Part shown: one piece after another, positions 27,160-35,567 of the stretch
Numbering within the stretch: the stretch's first letter is position 1
Layout of the letters: each line of letters opens with the position of its first letter
From: Deltaproteobacteria bacterium
Lineage (GTDB): Bacteria > Myxococcota > Kuafuiibacteriia > Kuafuiibacteriales > Kuafuiibacteriaceae
DNA: 64,000 bases
Assembly: GCA_016703535.1 (NCBI GenBank)
Contig: JADJBV010000001.1
Location: 1,240,001 to 1,304,000 of the forward strand
Reading direction: 5' to 3'
Translations under genes and position numbers: made by a program
Notes under the pieces: generated by a model
Databases searched by the model: none
Told to the model about the DNA's origin: nothing
The model's input: the letters and a program-made list of their open reading frames with translations, nothing else

Positions 27160-29907
27160 TCAGGGGCAAAGCGTCGAGCCGACCTCGATGGCGAAGGGCG
27201 CGGTCGCCTCATCGATGCTCAGGAGGAAGGCCGACAAGGCCGCCCGTTCCCCCGCGGTGGGCACGAAGTTCGGGTTGCCGGCCTTCAGGTGCGCCGAAAA
27301 CCGCGGCTCGTACAGGGCCTCCAGCGTCGCCGCCGCGCCGTGGTGCAGGAACGGCGCCCCCGCGGCGATGTTGAGGAGCGAAGGCGGGTTGAAGCCCCGT
27401 TCCCCTTGGGCCGGGGTGTTGTTGGCCCGCAGCTCCGCGGCGCCCCCTTCGGCGTCGAAGGTCCCCACCCGGCGCAGGTTGCAGGCCTGGCGCAAGAAGG
27501 GTGGGGTGCCGCCGGTCGCGTCGTCGCCGGCGATCAAAGTGACGTCCTGGTTGGTGTCGGCGGGCAGGCCCACCAAAGACGTCGGGGTCATGGCGGTGGT
27601 GGCGGCTTCGTTGGCGGCAAATCGTCGGCTCGGCAAGGCGCCGCTGAAGTCGACCACGTCATAAAAGGTGCGGCTGATGGTCCACTTGGGCCCGGCGTGG
27701 CACTTGGTGCAGCCGGCGTCGGCGAAGATCAGCCGGCCTTGATCCCGGTCGGCCGCGTCCACGGTCACCCCCCGAGGGCTACGAATCGTTTGAATATAAG
27801 CGTCGACCTGGTCCCAGTCGGGGCAGGTGTTGACGTTGCTGCAGACGCTCCGGTCCCGGGCCAAGAAGGTCAAAGAGCCGTTGAGCCCCTGGTGGTTCTC
27901 CAAGGTGCCGTCGCTGGCCGGGATCGCCGAGAAGGTCGCCCCGCTGGCGCTGACCACCGGGCCGTTGGCCCCCTGGATGGCACCTTTGCCGCCCGAGACG
28001 CCCCGCACGTTCAGCTCGAAGTCGGCGGTTTCGTCGAAGATCGCGGTCCAGTTGAGGGCCCGCATGTCGGTCGGATCGTTGGAGGCGAACTGGCCGTCGA
28101 GGGCGATGGTCTGGCGCGGACCGGCGGCGAAGCTCCAGGTCACGTTGTCGGTGAGGCCAAAGGGGTGGCAAGCCTGACAGCTGCCCCAACCTTCTTTGGA
28201 CCAGATGCCGGTCGAGGTGTTGAAGAAACGTTTGCCCTTCCAGGCCGCGAAGTCCGGCGCGTTGGCCTGAGGTTGGGGCGTCGACTCCACTTTGCGCAGC
28301 TCTCGTTGATCACGGAAGGAGATCACCGAGACGTCGCGGCTCACCAGGTTGGCCACGTAAGCGCCGGCGTTGAGGCTGCCGTGGCGCACCACCAGGCCCT
28401 GGGGGCTCTGGCCGACGGCGATGTTGAAGGCGGTGGGGGCGCCGACGTTGACCTGACCGGCCTCGGTGTATTCGACCCGCAGGACGATGTCGCTGCCGCT
28501 GGCGCTGACATAACCGATGGCCACGTCGTCTCGGTTCACGAAGTCGATGCCGTTGGGCACGTTCATGAAACGGCGACCAACGTTGTCGTCCCCGTCGCTG
28601 TCGGGTTGTTGGGCCTTGATCAGGGCGTTGAGGTTTTGGCTGAGGGCCGGGACCTCGGCTTCGGTCTCGAGATCCAGGACCGACACCACCGCCTGGACGT
28701 TGAGGTTGAAGTTGACCGGGCCGGCCGGCGAGGCGGCGACGCTGGTCACGTAGGCCCGGGTTTGGCCAAAGGCCCGGTGGATGGCGAGGCCGTACAGTTG
28801 GTTGGGGAAACAGGCGGCGGTGACGTCGGCCGGCGGTGTGCCGATGGCCGCGGTGAAGCAGTTGGCGAGGGGGGCCAAGGTGATCTCGCGGATCTCACTC
28901 AAGTTCGAGAGATCCACCACCTGGACCAAGCCCTCTTTGCCGTCGTCGCTGGCCTCGACCACCGCCGCCCCGGCCCGGGGGCGGGCGTAGAACTGGGTGA
29001 TCAACAACTTCTCGTCGTTGTCCTGATCGTCACCGTCGTTGCTGACCGCCAAGGCGTACGGGTTGCCGCCGACCCGAAGGGTGTCGACGATCTGAAACCG
29101 CGCGGTGTCGATGACCACCACCGTGCCGTCGACGTAGTGGCTGACGAACAAACGGGCGCCGGTCGGGGACAAGGCGAGGCCCACTGGTTCACTCCCGGTG
29201 TCCAACTCGGCGGCCAGTTGGGGTGAGGTGGTGCCGATGGCGGTGAAGCGGCTGACGGTGCCGGCGGCCCGGTTGGCCACGAAGGCGGTGTTGCGGTTGG
29301 GGTGGATCACCACCGACCAAGGTTCGGCGTTGGCCTCGGCGCTGCTCGGGATCCGAGCGATCCGGGACTCCTGGCCCGAGGTGGTGTTGAAGAAGGACAC
29401 CGAACCATCGTCGCTGTTGACCATCGCCGCGATGCCATCATCGCTGCTGAGATCGATCGGCGTGGCGCGGCTGGGGCGGGGCAACAAATCCGTGGGGGGC
29501 GGCGGCGGTTCGGCCTCGCAGAGGCACTGGCCGCTGCAGAGGAAGCCGGCGTCGCAGCCGTTGTTGGGCCCGTTGCCCGGGCAGCTGGGTGCGTCGGGCA
29601 CGCAGGTCACCACCGGGCGACAGGAGCAGGTCACGTCGCAGAACTCGCCGCTTTGGCACCCTTGGTTGGCGCCGGCGCCGCAGCTGGGGGCCGCCGAGTT
29701 GCAGACCCGGGCGCAGCCGCAGCTGCCTTCGCTGAACAGACAGGTCTCACCACTTTCGCAGCCGGGGGCACACACCGGGGTGGACTCGCTGCAGATGGGA
29801 TCGGGCGCCGGATCCGGGGGTGGCTCCTCGGTCGCTTTTGCGTTACAGCCGACGGCCCAAAGGGCGCTCGCGGCGAAGAAGAGGGCGTGGTGAAGTTGTG
29901 GTTGCAT
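27160..29907 (-). CDS. Surface lipoprotein: Cys-rich repeats, beta-propeller and di-haem peroxidase-like domain
   Basis: 915-residue exported lipoprotein. A signal peptide ends in WAVGC (lipid Cys about 21). Next is a Cys-rich stretch (about 30-135) with CESGETC, CQSGEFC and CDAGFLC units. A beta-propeller of the YVTN/WD type follows (about 150-550), with VVIHPNRNTAFVANRAAGTV and VGLALSPTGARLFVSHY. The C-terminal part (about 570-915) has two haem c motifs, GSCQACHPF and AGCTKCHAG, plus PSLLNIAAGAPFLHHGAAAT, typical of MauG/cytochrome c peroxidase relatives. It may be an extracellular redox protein or dehydrogenase. The start is the ATG at 29907 behind GGAGGACAC. It is divergent from a LysR gene that may regulate it. 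Confidence 0.85.
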   Translation of the reverse strand: MQPQLHHALFFAASALWAVGCNAKATEEPPPDPAPDPICSESTPVCAPGCESGETCLFSEGSCGCARVCNSAAPSCGAGANQGCQSGEFCDVTCSCRPVVTCVPDAPSCPGNGPNNGCDAGFLCSGQCLCEAEPPPPPTDLLPRPSRATPIDLSSDDGIAAMVNSDDGSVSFFNTTSGQESRIARIPSSAEANAEPWSVVIHPNRNTAFVANRAAGTVSRFTAIGTTSPQLAAELDTGSEPVGLALSPTGARLFVSHYVDGTVVVIDTARFQIVDTLRVGGNPYALAVSNDGDDQDNDEKLLITQFYARPRAGAAVVEASDDGKEGLVQVVDLSNLSEIREITLAPLANCFTAAIGTPPADVTAACFPNQLYGLAIHRAFGQTRAYVTSVAASPAGPVNFNLNVQAVVSVLDLETEAEVPALSQNLNALIKAQQPDSDGDDNVGRRFMNVPNGIDFVNRDDVAIGYVSASGSDIVLRVEYTEAGQVNVGAPTAFNIAVGQSPQGLVVRHGSLNAGAYVANLVSRDVSVISFRDQRELRKVESTPQPQANAPDFAAWKGKRFFNTSTGIWSKEGWGSCQACHPFGLTDNVTWSFAAGPRQTIALDGQFASNDPTDMRALNWTAIFDETADFELNVRGVSGGKGAIQGANGPVVSASGATFSAIPASDGTLENHQGLNGSLTFLARDRSVCSNVNTCPDWDQVDAYIQTIRSPRGVTVDAADRDQGRLIFADAGCTKCHAGPKWTISRTFYDVVDFSGALPSRRFAANEAATTAMTPTSLVGLPADTNQDVTLIAGDDATGGTPPFLRQACNLRRVGTFDAEGGAAELRANNTPAQGERGFNPPSLLNIAAGAPFLHHGAAATLEALYEPRFSAHLKAGNPNFVPTAGERAALSAFLLSIDEATAPFAIEVGSTLCP

Positions 29908-29999
29908 GTGTCCTCCGATGGACGACCGCAAGGTTGAAGCGGCCATGCCGGATGAGTGCGGCTGGCCTGCCCAGTGGCTGTACGGAGGACTGATGACCG

Positions 30000-30018
30000 C
30001 CATAGGCCACGGTTATGG
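30000..30018. promoter_or_regulatory. Candidate LysR-type operator
   Basis: CCATA-N9-TATGG is a perfect dyad and contains the T-N11-A core typical of LysR-type sites (T at 30003, A at 30015). It lies 25 bp upstream of the LysR start and in the 135-bp divergent gap with the haem/propeller gene, the classical position for control of both. Confidence 0.5.
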
Positions 30019-30042
30019 GGCCGGTCGATCGAGGAAATGCCG

Positions 30043-30945
30043 ATGGATCTGACCCACCTGCGCTACTTTCGGGCCATCGCCGAGTCGGGGAGCCTTTCGG
30101 CCGCGGCCCGGAAGCTCAAGGTGAGCCAACCCACACTTTCGGGGGCGGTCCAGAGCCTGGAGGCCGATCTGGGGACCACCTTGCTCCTCCGCACCTCCAA
30201 GGGTGTGACCTTGACCCAAACCGGCCGCGCCTTGGTGGAGGCCGGCGAAGAGCTCTTTTTGCTCTTGGCCCGGACCGAAGAGCGGATCCGGGGCCTGGAG
30301 AGCGAAGAGGAGGGGACCTTCGTGCTCGGCTGTCACGAGTCCCTGGGCGCCTATTTTTTGCCCCCGTTTTTGGCCGAGTTCATGGCGGCGGCGCCCAAGA
30401 TCGAGGTTCGGCTCCACAACGGCAGCTCCGGCGAGGTGCGGGAGGCGGTGGTGGAGCGCCAGGTGGAGTTTGGCTTGATCGTCAACCCGCTGCCCCACCC
30501 GGACCTGGTGTTGTTGCCCCTCTTTCAGGACGCGGTGGCGGTGTTGGTCTCCTCCGCCGAACCCCGGTGCCAGAACCTGGCCGATGCGCAAGTTAGGTTG
30601 CGAAAGGGCCCGCTGATCTACGCGGGGCGGGTCGGCCAGTGCCAGGAGCTGATCGGTCGCTTCGCCGCCGAGGCCTATTTGCCGGACCGGCGCCTCGACT
30701 GCGGGGACCTGGAGCTGGTCAAGAGTTTGGCCCTGGCGGGCCTGGGTGTGGCCTTGTTGCCGGAGCGGGTCGCGGCCTACGGGCACCCGGGGGCCTTGGT
30801 GCACCTCCACCCGGAGTTGCCTTCCATCCCCGACACCATCTTTTTGGTCTTCCGCGGTGATCTCCATCGGACCAAAGCGGCGCTGCGGCTGAAGGAGGCG
30901 CTGGTGGCCTACGGGCGGCGTTTGGCCCCGGGTGTGATGCCGTAG
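30043..30945 (+). CDS. LysR-family transcriptional regulator
   Basis: About 300-residue regulator. The N-terminal winged helix-turn-helix (LRYFRAIAESGSLSAAARKL, then VSQPTLSGAVQSLEADLG) is followed by a periplasmic-binding-like effector domain (about 88-295). The start is the ATG at 30043, 7 bp after a GAGGA site; the ATG at 30037 is too close to it. It is divergent from the haem/propeller lipoprotein and has a T-N11-A dyad in between, so autoregulation and control of that gene are likely. The effector is unknown. The 3' end overlaps the convergent pseudoprotease gene by 37 bp. Confidence 0.93.
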   Translation: MDLTHLRYFRAIAESGSLSAAARKLKVSQPTLSGAVQSLEADLGTTLLLRTSKGVTLTQTGRALVEAGEELFLLLARTEERIRGLESEEEGTFVLGCHESLGAYFLPPFLAEFMAAAPKIEVRLHNGSSGEVREAVVERQVEFGLIVNPLPHPDLVLLPLFQDAVAVLVSSAEPRCQNLADAQVRLRKGPLIYAGRVGQCQELIGRFAAEAYLPDRRLDCGDLELVKSLALAGLGVALLPERVAAYGHPGALVHLHPELPSIPDTIFLVFRGDLHRTKAALRLKEALVAYGRRLAPGVMP

Positions 30946-32453
30946 AGGGCCCGGATGCGCGGGTCGGCCTCGGCGGCGGCTTGAGCGTCGAGCACGATGC
31001 GGCTGGTGCTTTGGCCGGGCAAGGTGTCGATCACCTGAAAGCCCCCGACCGGATCACGCCAAGCGGCCGAGACCGCGGCCAGGTCGGTGGCGGGCCGCCC
31101 GTTGATGGCGGTGACGATCATCGGCTCCAGATCTTGGTAACCCAGGTTGACGGGATCCGGAAGCACCCGGCTCAACACCACGATCCGCGCTTGGCCTTCG
31201 GCCGGGAAGGGCCCAACCTGATCGAAGGCCACCAACATCCTGAGCGGCGCGTTTTTCCACCACTCCCGCCAGGTCTCCAGGTACGGCTTGCTGAGGGTCT
31301 GAAACACCAGCCCTCCCAGGACCAAGTGTTCGGGGGCCCGATCGTTGATGTACGGCGGGACCACGTCCTGATCCGGATCCATGCGCCGGAGCGGGATCTG
31401 GAGGGTCTTCTTCTCCTTGTTGCGCAAGACCACCGCCGGCAGCGGATCGCCGGGGGCCCGTCCGTCGGTGAACAACACCGAAAAGAACAACTTGCCGTAG
31501 CGGGGGTGGTCGAACTTGCCCGACTCGTCGATCGGATAACCGCCCAGCTCGAGCAACACGTCGCCGGTCTCGAGCACCCCAGCCCCGCTGCTCCTCGGCA
31601 AGATCTTCCGGATCAACAGGCCACCCAGTCCCTCGGGCACGCCCAGGTGTCGACGCAAGGCCGGGTTGGTCAGGCTCTGCCAACCGAAGCCATGACGGGC
31701 GAAGCCGGCGTAGCTCTTCGTGGCGGCCCGCTCGAGGAATTGGCGCAAAACCGGGCCTCCCATGACCCGCAGTTGGCTTTCGGTCTTGGCGGTGCCGAGG
31801 CCCACCACCTGCTCCTCGGCGATCACCACGTCGGAGGCGCCGTTGGTCTCGATCGCGGAGGACACATCCAGCGACAAGATCGGCGTGCGACCCGGGAAGT
31901 GGTCCTGCACCACCACCTGACGGATGTTGCCCTCGGCGGTCTCGAACTGACCCGAACCCAACCAGCGGGAGATCGCCACCGCCCCACCTTCCGGGAGCTC
32001 GGCGGCGATCGGCAGCGGCGAAAGATCGGCGAAGAAGCGGGGGTCCTCGACCTCCAACAAGGTCAAGGGCAACTCGTAGTCGGCGATCACCACCTTGGCC
32101 GGATACCGCTGCGGTTCGCCCTTCTTTTGCACCTCGATCAGGGTGCTGTTGGCCAAGAGGCCCCCCGCGACCAAGATCCGGTTCCCTTCGACCACCAGCC
32201 CGGTCATGCGCCGGGACCACGGCCGCTGTTTGGCCCAAGGGGAGGTGAAGTCGTAGGCCTGGCCCTCGGACAACACGGCCACCACCGAACCTTGGAGGAG
32301 CTCGCCGTTGTGGGCCTCAGAAGTGGGTGAACTCACCGCGGCGGGGGCCACCGGCGCCGCGGGCACCCCCAGGCCCTGGCGGGCACAGGCGCCGAGGCCG
32401 GCCAACAACAACAGGGGCCAGCGCTTAGAGGTTGCGATCATTGGCGATGCCAT
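30909..32453 (-). CDS. Catalytically degenerate Do-like protease homologue (pseudoprotease lipoprotein)
   Basis: 514 residues, lipoprotein signal with Cys in LAGLGAC. It is collinear with the active protease just upstream: a trypsin-like fold, then a PDZ (LLIRKILPRSSGAGVLETG) and a C-terminal Do-like PDZ module. The His site, which reads ITNAHVV in the active copy, reads LVAGGLLANS here. The Ser site, which reads NPGNSGGPV there, reads TNGASDVVIAEE. It should be unable to cleave peptides. The ATG at 32453 has a GGAG site and lies inside the end of the upstream protease gene (29-bp overlap), so both are made together. A regulatory or substrate-binding partner of the active protease is the simplest model. 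Confidence 0.8.
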   Translation of the reverse strand: MASPMIATSKRWPLLLLAGLGACARQGLGVPAAPVAPAAVSSPTSEAHNGELLQGSVVAVLSEGQAYDFTSPWAKQRPWSRRMTGLVVEGNRILVAGGLLANSTLIEVQKKGEPQRYPAKVVIADYELPLTLLEVEDPRFFADLSPLPIAAELPEGGAVAISRWLGSGQFETAEGNIRQVVVQDHFPGRTPILSLDVSSAIETNGASDVVIAEEQVVGLGTAKTESQLRVMGGPVLRQFLERAATKSYAGFARHGFGWQSLTNPALRRHLGVPEGLGGLLIRKILPRSSGAGVLETGDVLLELGGYPIDESGKFDHPRYGKLFFSVLFTDGRAPGDPLPAVVLRNKEKKTLQIPLRRMDPDQDVVPPYINDRAPEHLVLGGLVFQTLSKPYLETWREWWKNAPLRMLVAFDQVGPFPAEGQARIVVLSRVLPDPVNLGYQDLEPMIVTAINGRPATDLAAVSAAWRDPVGGFQVIDTLPGQSTSRIVLDAQAAAEADPRIRALYGITPGAKRRP

Positions 32454-33861
32454 AGGTCTCCAAGATGCGGGCGTGGGCCCGTTCGGTCTCGGCCATGGGG
32501 AGGGCCTCTTTGCCGTCGCCCGCGAAGTCGATCACCAGGGACTCTCGCCGGGCGGCCCGGGCCTTCTCGAGGGCCTCCGCCAGAGCCTCCAGGCTGCGGA
32601 TCGGCTGGCCATCCACGGCGTCGATCAAGCCGGTGCTCCAGGCCATTTGGGAGTTGATCGGATCCCGCAACACTTTGGCCAAGACCACCGCTTTGTCGTT
32701 GGCGTGGGCCGGATCTTCGGCCTCGGCGAAGAAGTAGGCGTAGGCCATCTCCCGAGGGATCTGCCAAGGCCAACCTTCGCCATAGGTCTTGAGGAAACTC
32801 CGCTCGATCTCCATGAAGACCAGGCCGGCGTACACCAGATAACGAGGTTGTTCGCCGTAGCGGTTGCGCTTGAGATCCCAACGATCGATGCGCCGCACCG
32901 TCGCTTCCAGGGTTTGCTTTTGCCCTTTGCGGAAGACGCCCAACTTCACCTTGGCCCCGACCTGGGCCAGATCGATCGGGTTGCCGAAGGGGACTCGGGC
33001 GGTGCCGAACTTGACCATGCCTTCGTTGTCGATCGCCTGGCCGGCGATCTCGTAGAGGACGTCGCCCCGCTCGACCACGCCGTCGCCGGTGCCGCCCGGT
33101 GAGACCAGATCCACCGCGACCCCACTGAGGCCTTCGGGCAGGCCTCGCTCTTTCCGGTAGGCGGCCGAAAGCAACCCGGTGGCCTCGATGCCGGTGTCCG
33201 GGAAGCCGTCGTATTTGCCGTCCTTCAGGTCGTCGAGGAAGTGCTTCAGGATCGGCGCGGCGATGAAATAACCCGTGTTTTGTAGGGCCGTCGCCCCCTG
33301 AAAGGCGACGCCCACCACCTTGCCGTTTTGGATCACCGGGCCGCCGCTGTTGCCGGGGTTGATCGCGGCGTCGGTCTGAACCGCCAAGTGAGAGTCGGCC
33401 TCGCTGTGCACGTAGTTGCGCCACTCGATGCGGGAGACGATGCCGGTGGTGGACGAGAGCTCTTGCCCTCCGGCCGGGTAGCCGTAGGTCGTCACTTGGC
33501 TGCGGGGGGCCGGCACGCCGTTCTCCACTGGGAGCGGGCGCAGGCCTTTGTGAAAGGCGGGATCGTCGACCCGCAACATCGCCAGGTCGCAGTCGTTGCC
33601 GACCACCTCGATCCGAGCCACGAAGGGATCGGCCAGCTGGTGGCGCTTCACCAACACCTGCCGGGCGTCCCGGACCACGTGGGCGTTGGTGATGATCCGC
33701 CCACCGTCGATCAAAAATCCGGTGCCCGCCCCGCGCTCCACCGGCAACACCCGCCAGGGTGCGGTCCAGTCGTAGCGGGCCGAATACACCAACACCTTGA
33801 CCACCGACTGCTCCAGCTCGGGGGGCCCGGCGGCCAACAAAAGCGCAAGGACGGGAATCAC
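32425..33861 (-). CDS. Do-like (DegP/HtrA-type) serine protease
   Basis: Exported serine protease of about 478 residues. A short hydrophobic N-terminus is followed by a trypsin-like domain with an intact triad: His about 61 (ITNAHVV), Asp about 92 (GNDCDLAML) and Ser about 172 (INPGNSGGPV). Then come a PDZ domain (about 225-320, VAVDLVSPGGTGDGVVERGD) and a second Do-like PDZ module resembling plant DEG proteases. The start is uncertain: I chose the GTG at 33861, a TTG at 33894 is also possible, and neither has a good ribosome site. It overlaps the pseudoprotease gene and lies 85 bp downstream of the four-helix membrane protein, perhaps in the same TetR-controlled unit. Confidence 0.88.
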   Translation of the reverse strand: MIPVLALLLAAGPPELEQSVVKVLVYSARYDWTAPWRVLPVERGAGTGFLIDGGRIITNAHVVRDARQVLVKRHQLADPFVARIEVVGNDCDLAMLRVDDPAFHKGLRPLPVENGVPAPRSQVTTYGYPAGGQELSSTTGIVSRIEWRNYVHSEADSHLAVQTDAAINPGNSGGPVIQNGKVVGVAFQGATALQNTGYFIAAPILKHFLDDLKDGKYDGFPDTGIEATGLLSAAYRKERGLPEGLSGVAVDLVSPGGTGDGVVERGDVLYEIAGQAIDNEGMVKFGTARVPFGNPIDLAQVGAKVKLGVFRKGQKQTLEATVRRIDRWDLKRNRYGEQPRYLVYAGLVFMEIERSFLKTYGEGWPWQIPREMAYAYFFAEAEDPAHANDKAVVLAKVLRDPINSQMAWSTGLIDAVDGQPIRSLEALAEALEKARAARRESLVIDFAGDGKEALPMAETERAHARILETYGIANDRNL

Positions 33862-33946
33862 GGCCGGAGCAAAGCACGAGCCGGTTCCTGACAAAAGGCG
33901 AGGGACGCCCGGGGTTGGGCAGGCCGCCCAGGGGCCCGGGGGACGG

Positions 33947-34360
33947 TCAGGGATCCCGGCTCCGGATCAAGGAGACACCCAGGGCCAACACCGTCAGGCC
34001 CAGGACCACCACCCCTGCCCACAACACCGGGATCGCCGAGTTGGGGGCGGTCAGGCCCGGCCCGATGGCCGCCGCGAAGAAGCCGCCGCTGACCAAAAGG
34101 GGCGCGGCCACCAGCCCCCCTCGGATCAGGAGCACGGGCCCAACCCGCAGGTGATCGACCAGCTGTTGGCCGATCAAGCCGAGCAGGACCAAAACGCCGG
34201 CGTGGGCGTGGCCAGCCCGGAACATGCCGCGCTGAAATTCGGTCAGGCCCAGGGCGTTCATTTCGCCCGACAGGACCGACAACAAGAAGGTGCCTCCGTA
34301 TTCGATGGTGACGAGGGAGATCAGGGTCAGGCCGATGATCCAACGGGTGGTGTTGCTCAT
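33947..34360 (-). CDS. Four-helix membrane protein of unknown function
   Basis: 137-residue integral membrane protein with four helices (about 8-28, 50-70, 80-100 and 110-132). A conserved-looking FRAGHAHAGVLVLLGLIGQ segment lies in helix 2, with two His that could bind haem or metal. I do not recognise a family with confidence. The ATG at 34360 follows an AAAGGT site; a GTG three codons earlier is less likely. It is 17 bp downstream of the DUF2141 gene and so in the unit facing the TetR gene. Confidence 0.72.
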   Translation of the reverse strand: MSNTTRWIIGLTLISLVTIEYGGTFLLSVLSGEMNALGLTEFQRGMFRAGHAHAGVLVLLGLIGQQLVDHLRVGPVLLIRGGLVAAPLLVSGGFFAAAIGPGLTAPNSAIPVLWAGVVVLGLTVLALGVSLIRSRDP

Positions 34361-34377
34361 GAGTTGCACCTTTGGCC

Positions 34378-34821
34378 TCAGTAGCGGAGCTCGATCTTGA
34401 TGGTCTTTTTTTCGCCAGGGCCGATGGTCAGGCGCGAGTCCTCGAAGGTTGGCGCCGACAGACCCGGCAACTTGTTGTTGGAGGCCCCATATCCTTCTTG
34501 CGGCATGCCCAAGAAGTTGGTCTCCAAGATCCCGTCCTGATCTTCATCGTGGATCACCGCGACCGCGTATTGGCCCGGGGGCAGGTCCTTGAAGCTGCAA
34601 GTGACGAAGTTGCCTTGGGGCACGTGTTCCTGACGGGCCTTGGCTTTTTGCCCTTGGGACGGGAAGCCGTCGGCCCGCTCGAAGATCTGGCACCCCAAGA
34701 CGCCGCGCAGGTTGCGCAACTTGCCGACCTCCACGGTGAGCTCGGCGGGGGCGGGGGGTGTGCCCTCGGGGGCGCCGGCCAGGGCCAAAGAGAAAAGAAA
34801 CAGGGGAACTGCGTTCAACAT
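34378..34821 (-). CDS. Secreted DUF2141 domain protein
   Basis: 147 residues with a signal peptide (MLNAVPLFLFSLALAGA). The mature protein is a single beta-sandwich domain of the DUF2141 type, recognised from LRNLRGVLGCQIFERADGFP, the central LPPGQYAVAVIHDEDQDG and LETNFLGMPQEGYGASNN. The role of this family is not established; members are periplasmic or exported. An AGGAGG site lies 4 bp before the ATG. It is the first gene of the minus-strand unit controlled from the palindrome array next to the TetR gene. Confidence 0.85.
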   Translation of the reverse strand: MLNAVPLFLFSLALAGAPEGTPPAPAELTVEVGKLRNLRGVLGCQIFERADGFPSQGQKAKARQEHVPQGNFVTCSFKDLPPGQYAVAVIHDEDQDGILETNFLGMPQEGYGASNNKLPGLSAPTFEDSRLTIGPGEKKTIKIELRY

Positions 34822-34830
34822 CCAACCTCC

Positions 34831-34879
34831 TAGACAGTGTCTACTTGACAGTGTCTGGGATGAGACTTGACACCGTCAA
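34831..34879. promoter_or_regulatory. Array of palindromes, candidate TetR operators
   Basis: Three related dyads in 49 bp: TAGACA-G-TGTCTA (34831-34843), a copy with core GACA-G-TGTC (34847-34855), and TTGAC-ACC-GTCAA (34867-34879). The first two cores are 14 bp apart. They lie between the divergent DUF2141 and TetR genes and overlap a TTGACA -35-like box, as expected for an autoregulated TetR repressor. Confidence 0.65.
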
Positions 34880-34902
34880 GTGGTCGGGCGAAAAAATCGA
34901 CT

Positions 34903-35547
34903 GTGTCCAGGAACAAGCCGCCCGTCCCCGAAGTGGACCTACGGGCCCGGGTGTTGGCGGCCAGCGTCGCCTTGATCACCGAAGAGGGGCTGGCGGGTTT
35001 GTCGATGCGAGAGGTGGCCCGGCGAGCGGGGGTCAGCCACCAGGCGCCGTATCATCACTTCCCGGATCGGGCGTCGATCTTGGCGGCGATCGCGGGAGAT
35101 GGGTTCCTGCAGCTCGCGGAGGGGCTCGAGTTGGCCCTGGGCAAAAAGGGCACGCCCAGCGAACGCCTCCGCCTCGGCGGGCGGGCTTACGTCGAGTTCG
35201 CGCGCCGCCACCCGGCCCACTTTCGGGTGATGTTTCGGCCCGAGCTGGTCGACCTCGAGGCCTATCCGGAGGGCAAGGCCGCCGCGGATCGGGCCTACCG
35301 GGCCCTCGAGCAGCTGGTGGCCGGGGTCGTCGAGGTCGGGGGCTGGCCCGAGGCCCACGCCCAAGGCCTGGTTTTGGTGGCCTGGTCCTTCGTCCACGGC
35401 CTGTCGAGTTTGGTGCTGGACGGGCCGATCGCCAAAACTCTAGGGGACGCCGAGCTGGAGGCCGCCGTCGAGGGGGCCTTCGAAGGATTTCGTCGGCTGG
35501 TCGACGGCCCCGGCGCCAAAAAAGTGCGCCGGTCGACAAGGCGCTGA
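34903..35547 (+). CDS. TetR-family transcriptional regulator
   Basis: About 214 residues. The N-terminal helix-turn-helix (VALITEEGLAGLSMREVARR, then AGVSHQAPYHHFPDR) is typical of TetR, and the C-terminal ligand domain (about 80-195) resembles the WHG/TetR_C group (RRHPAHFRVMFRPEL). The start is uncertain: the TTG at 34867 lies inside a palindrome that looks like operator DNA, so the GTG at 34903 is preferred. It is divergent from the DUF2141/membrane-protein unit and probably represses that unit and itself. The ligand is unknown. Confidence 0.9.
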   Translation: MSRNKPPVPEVDLRARVLAASVALITEEGLAGLSMREVARRAGVSHQAPYHHFPDRASILAAIAGDGFLQLAEGLELALGKKGTPSERLRLGGRAYVEFARRHPAHFRVMFRPELVDLEAYPEGKAAADRAYRALEQLVAGVVEVGGWPEAHAQGLVLVAWSFVHGLSSLVLDGPIAKTLGDAELEAAVEGAFEGFRRLVDGPGAKKVRRSTRR

Positions 35548-35567
35548 GGAGATCGGGCCGCCGTGAT

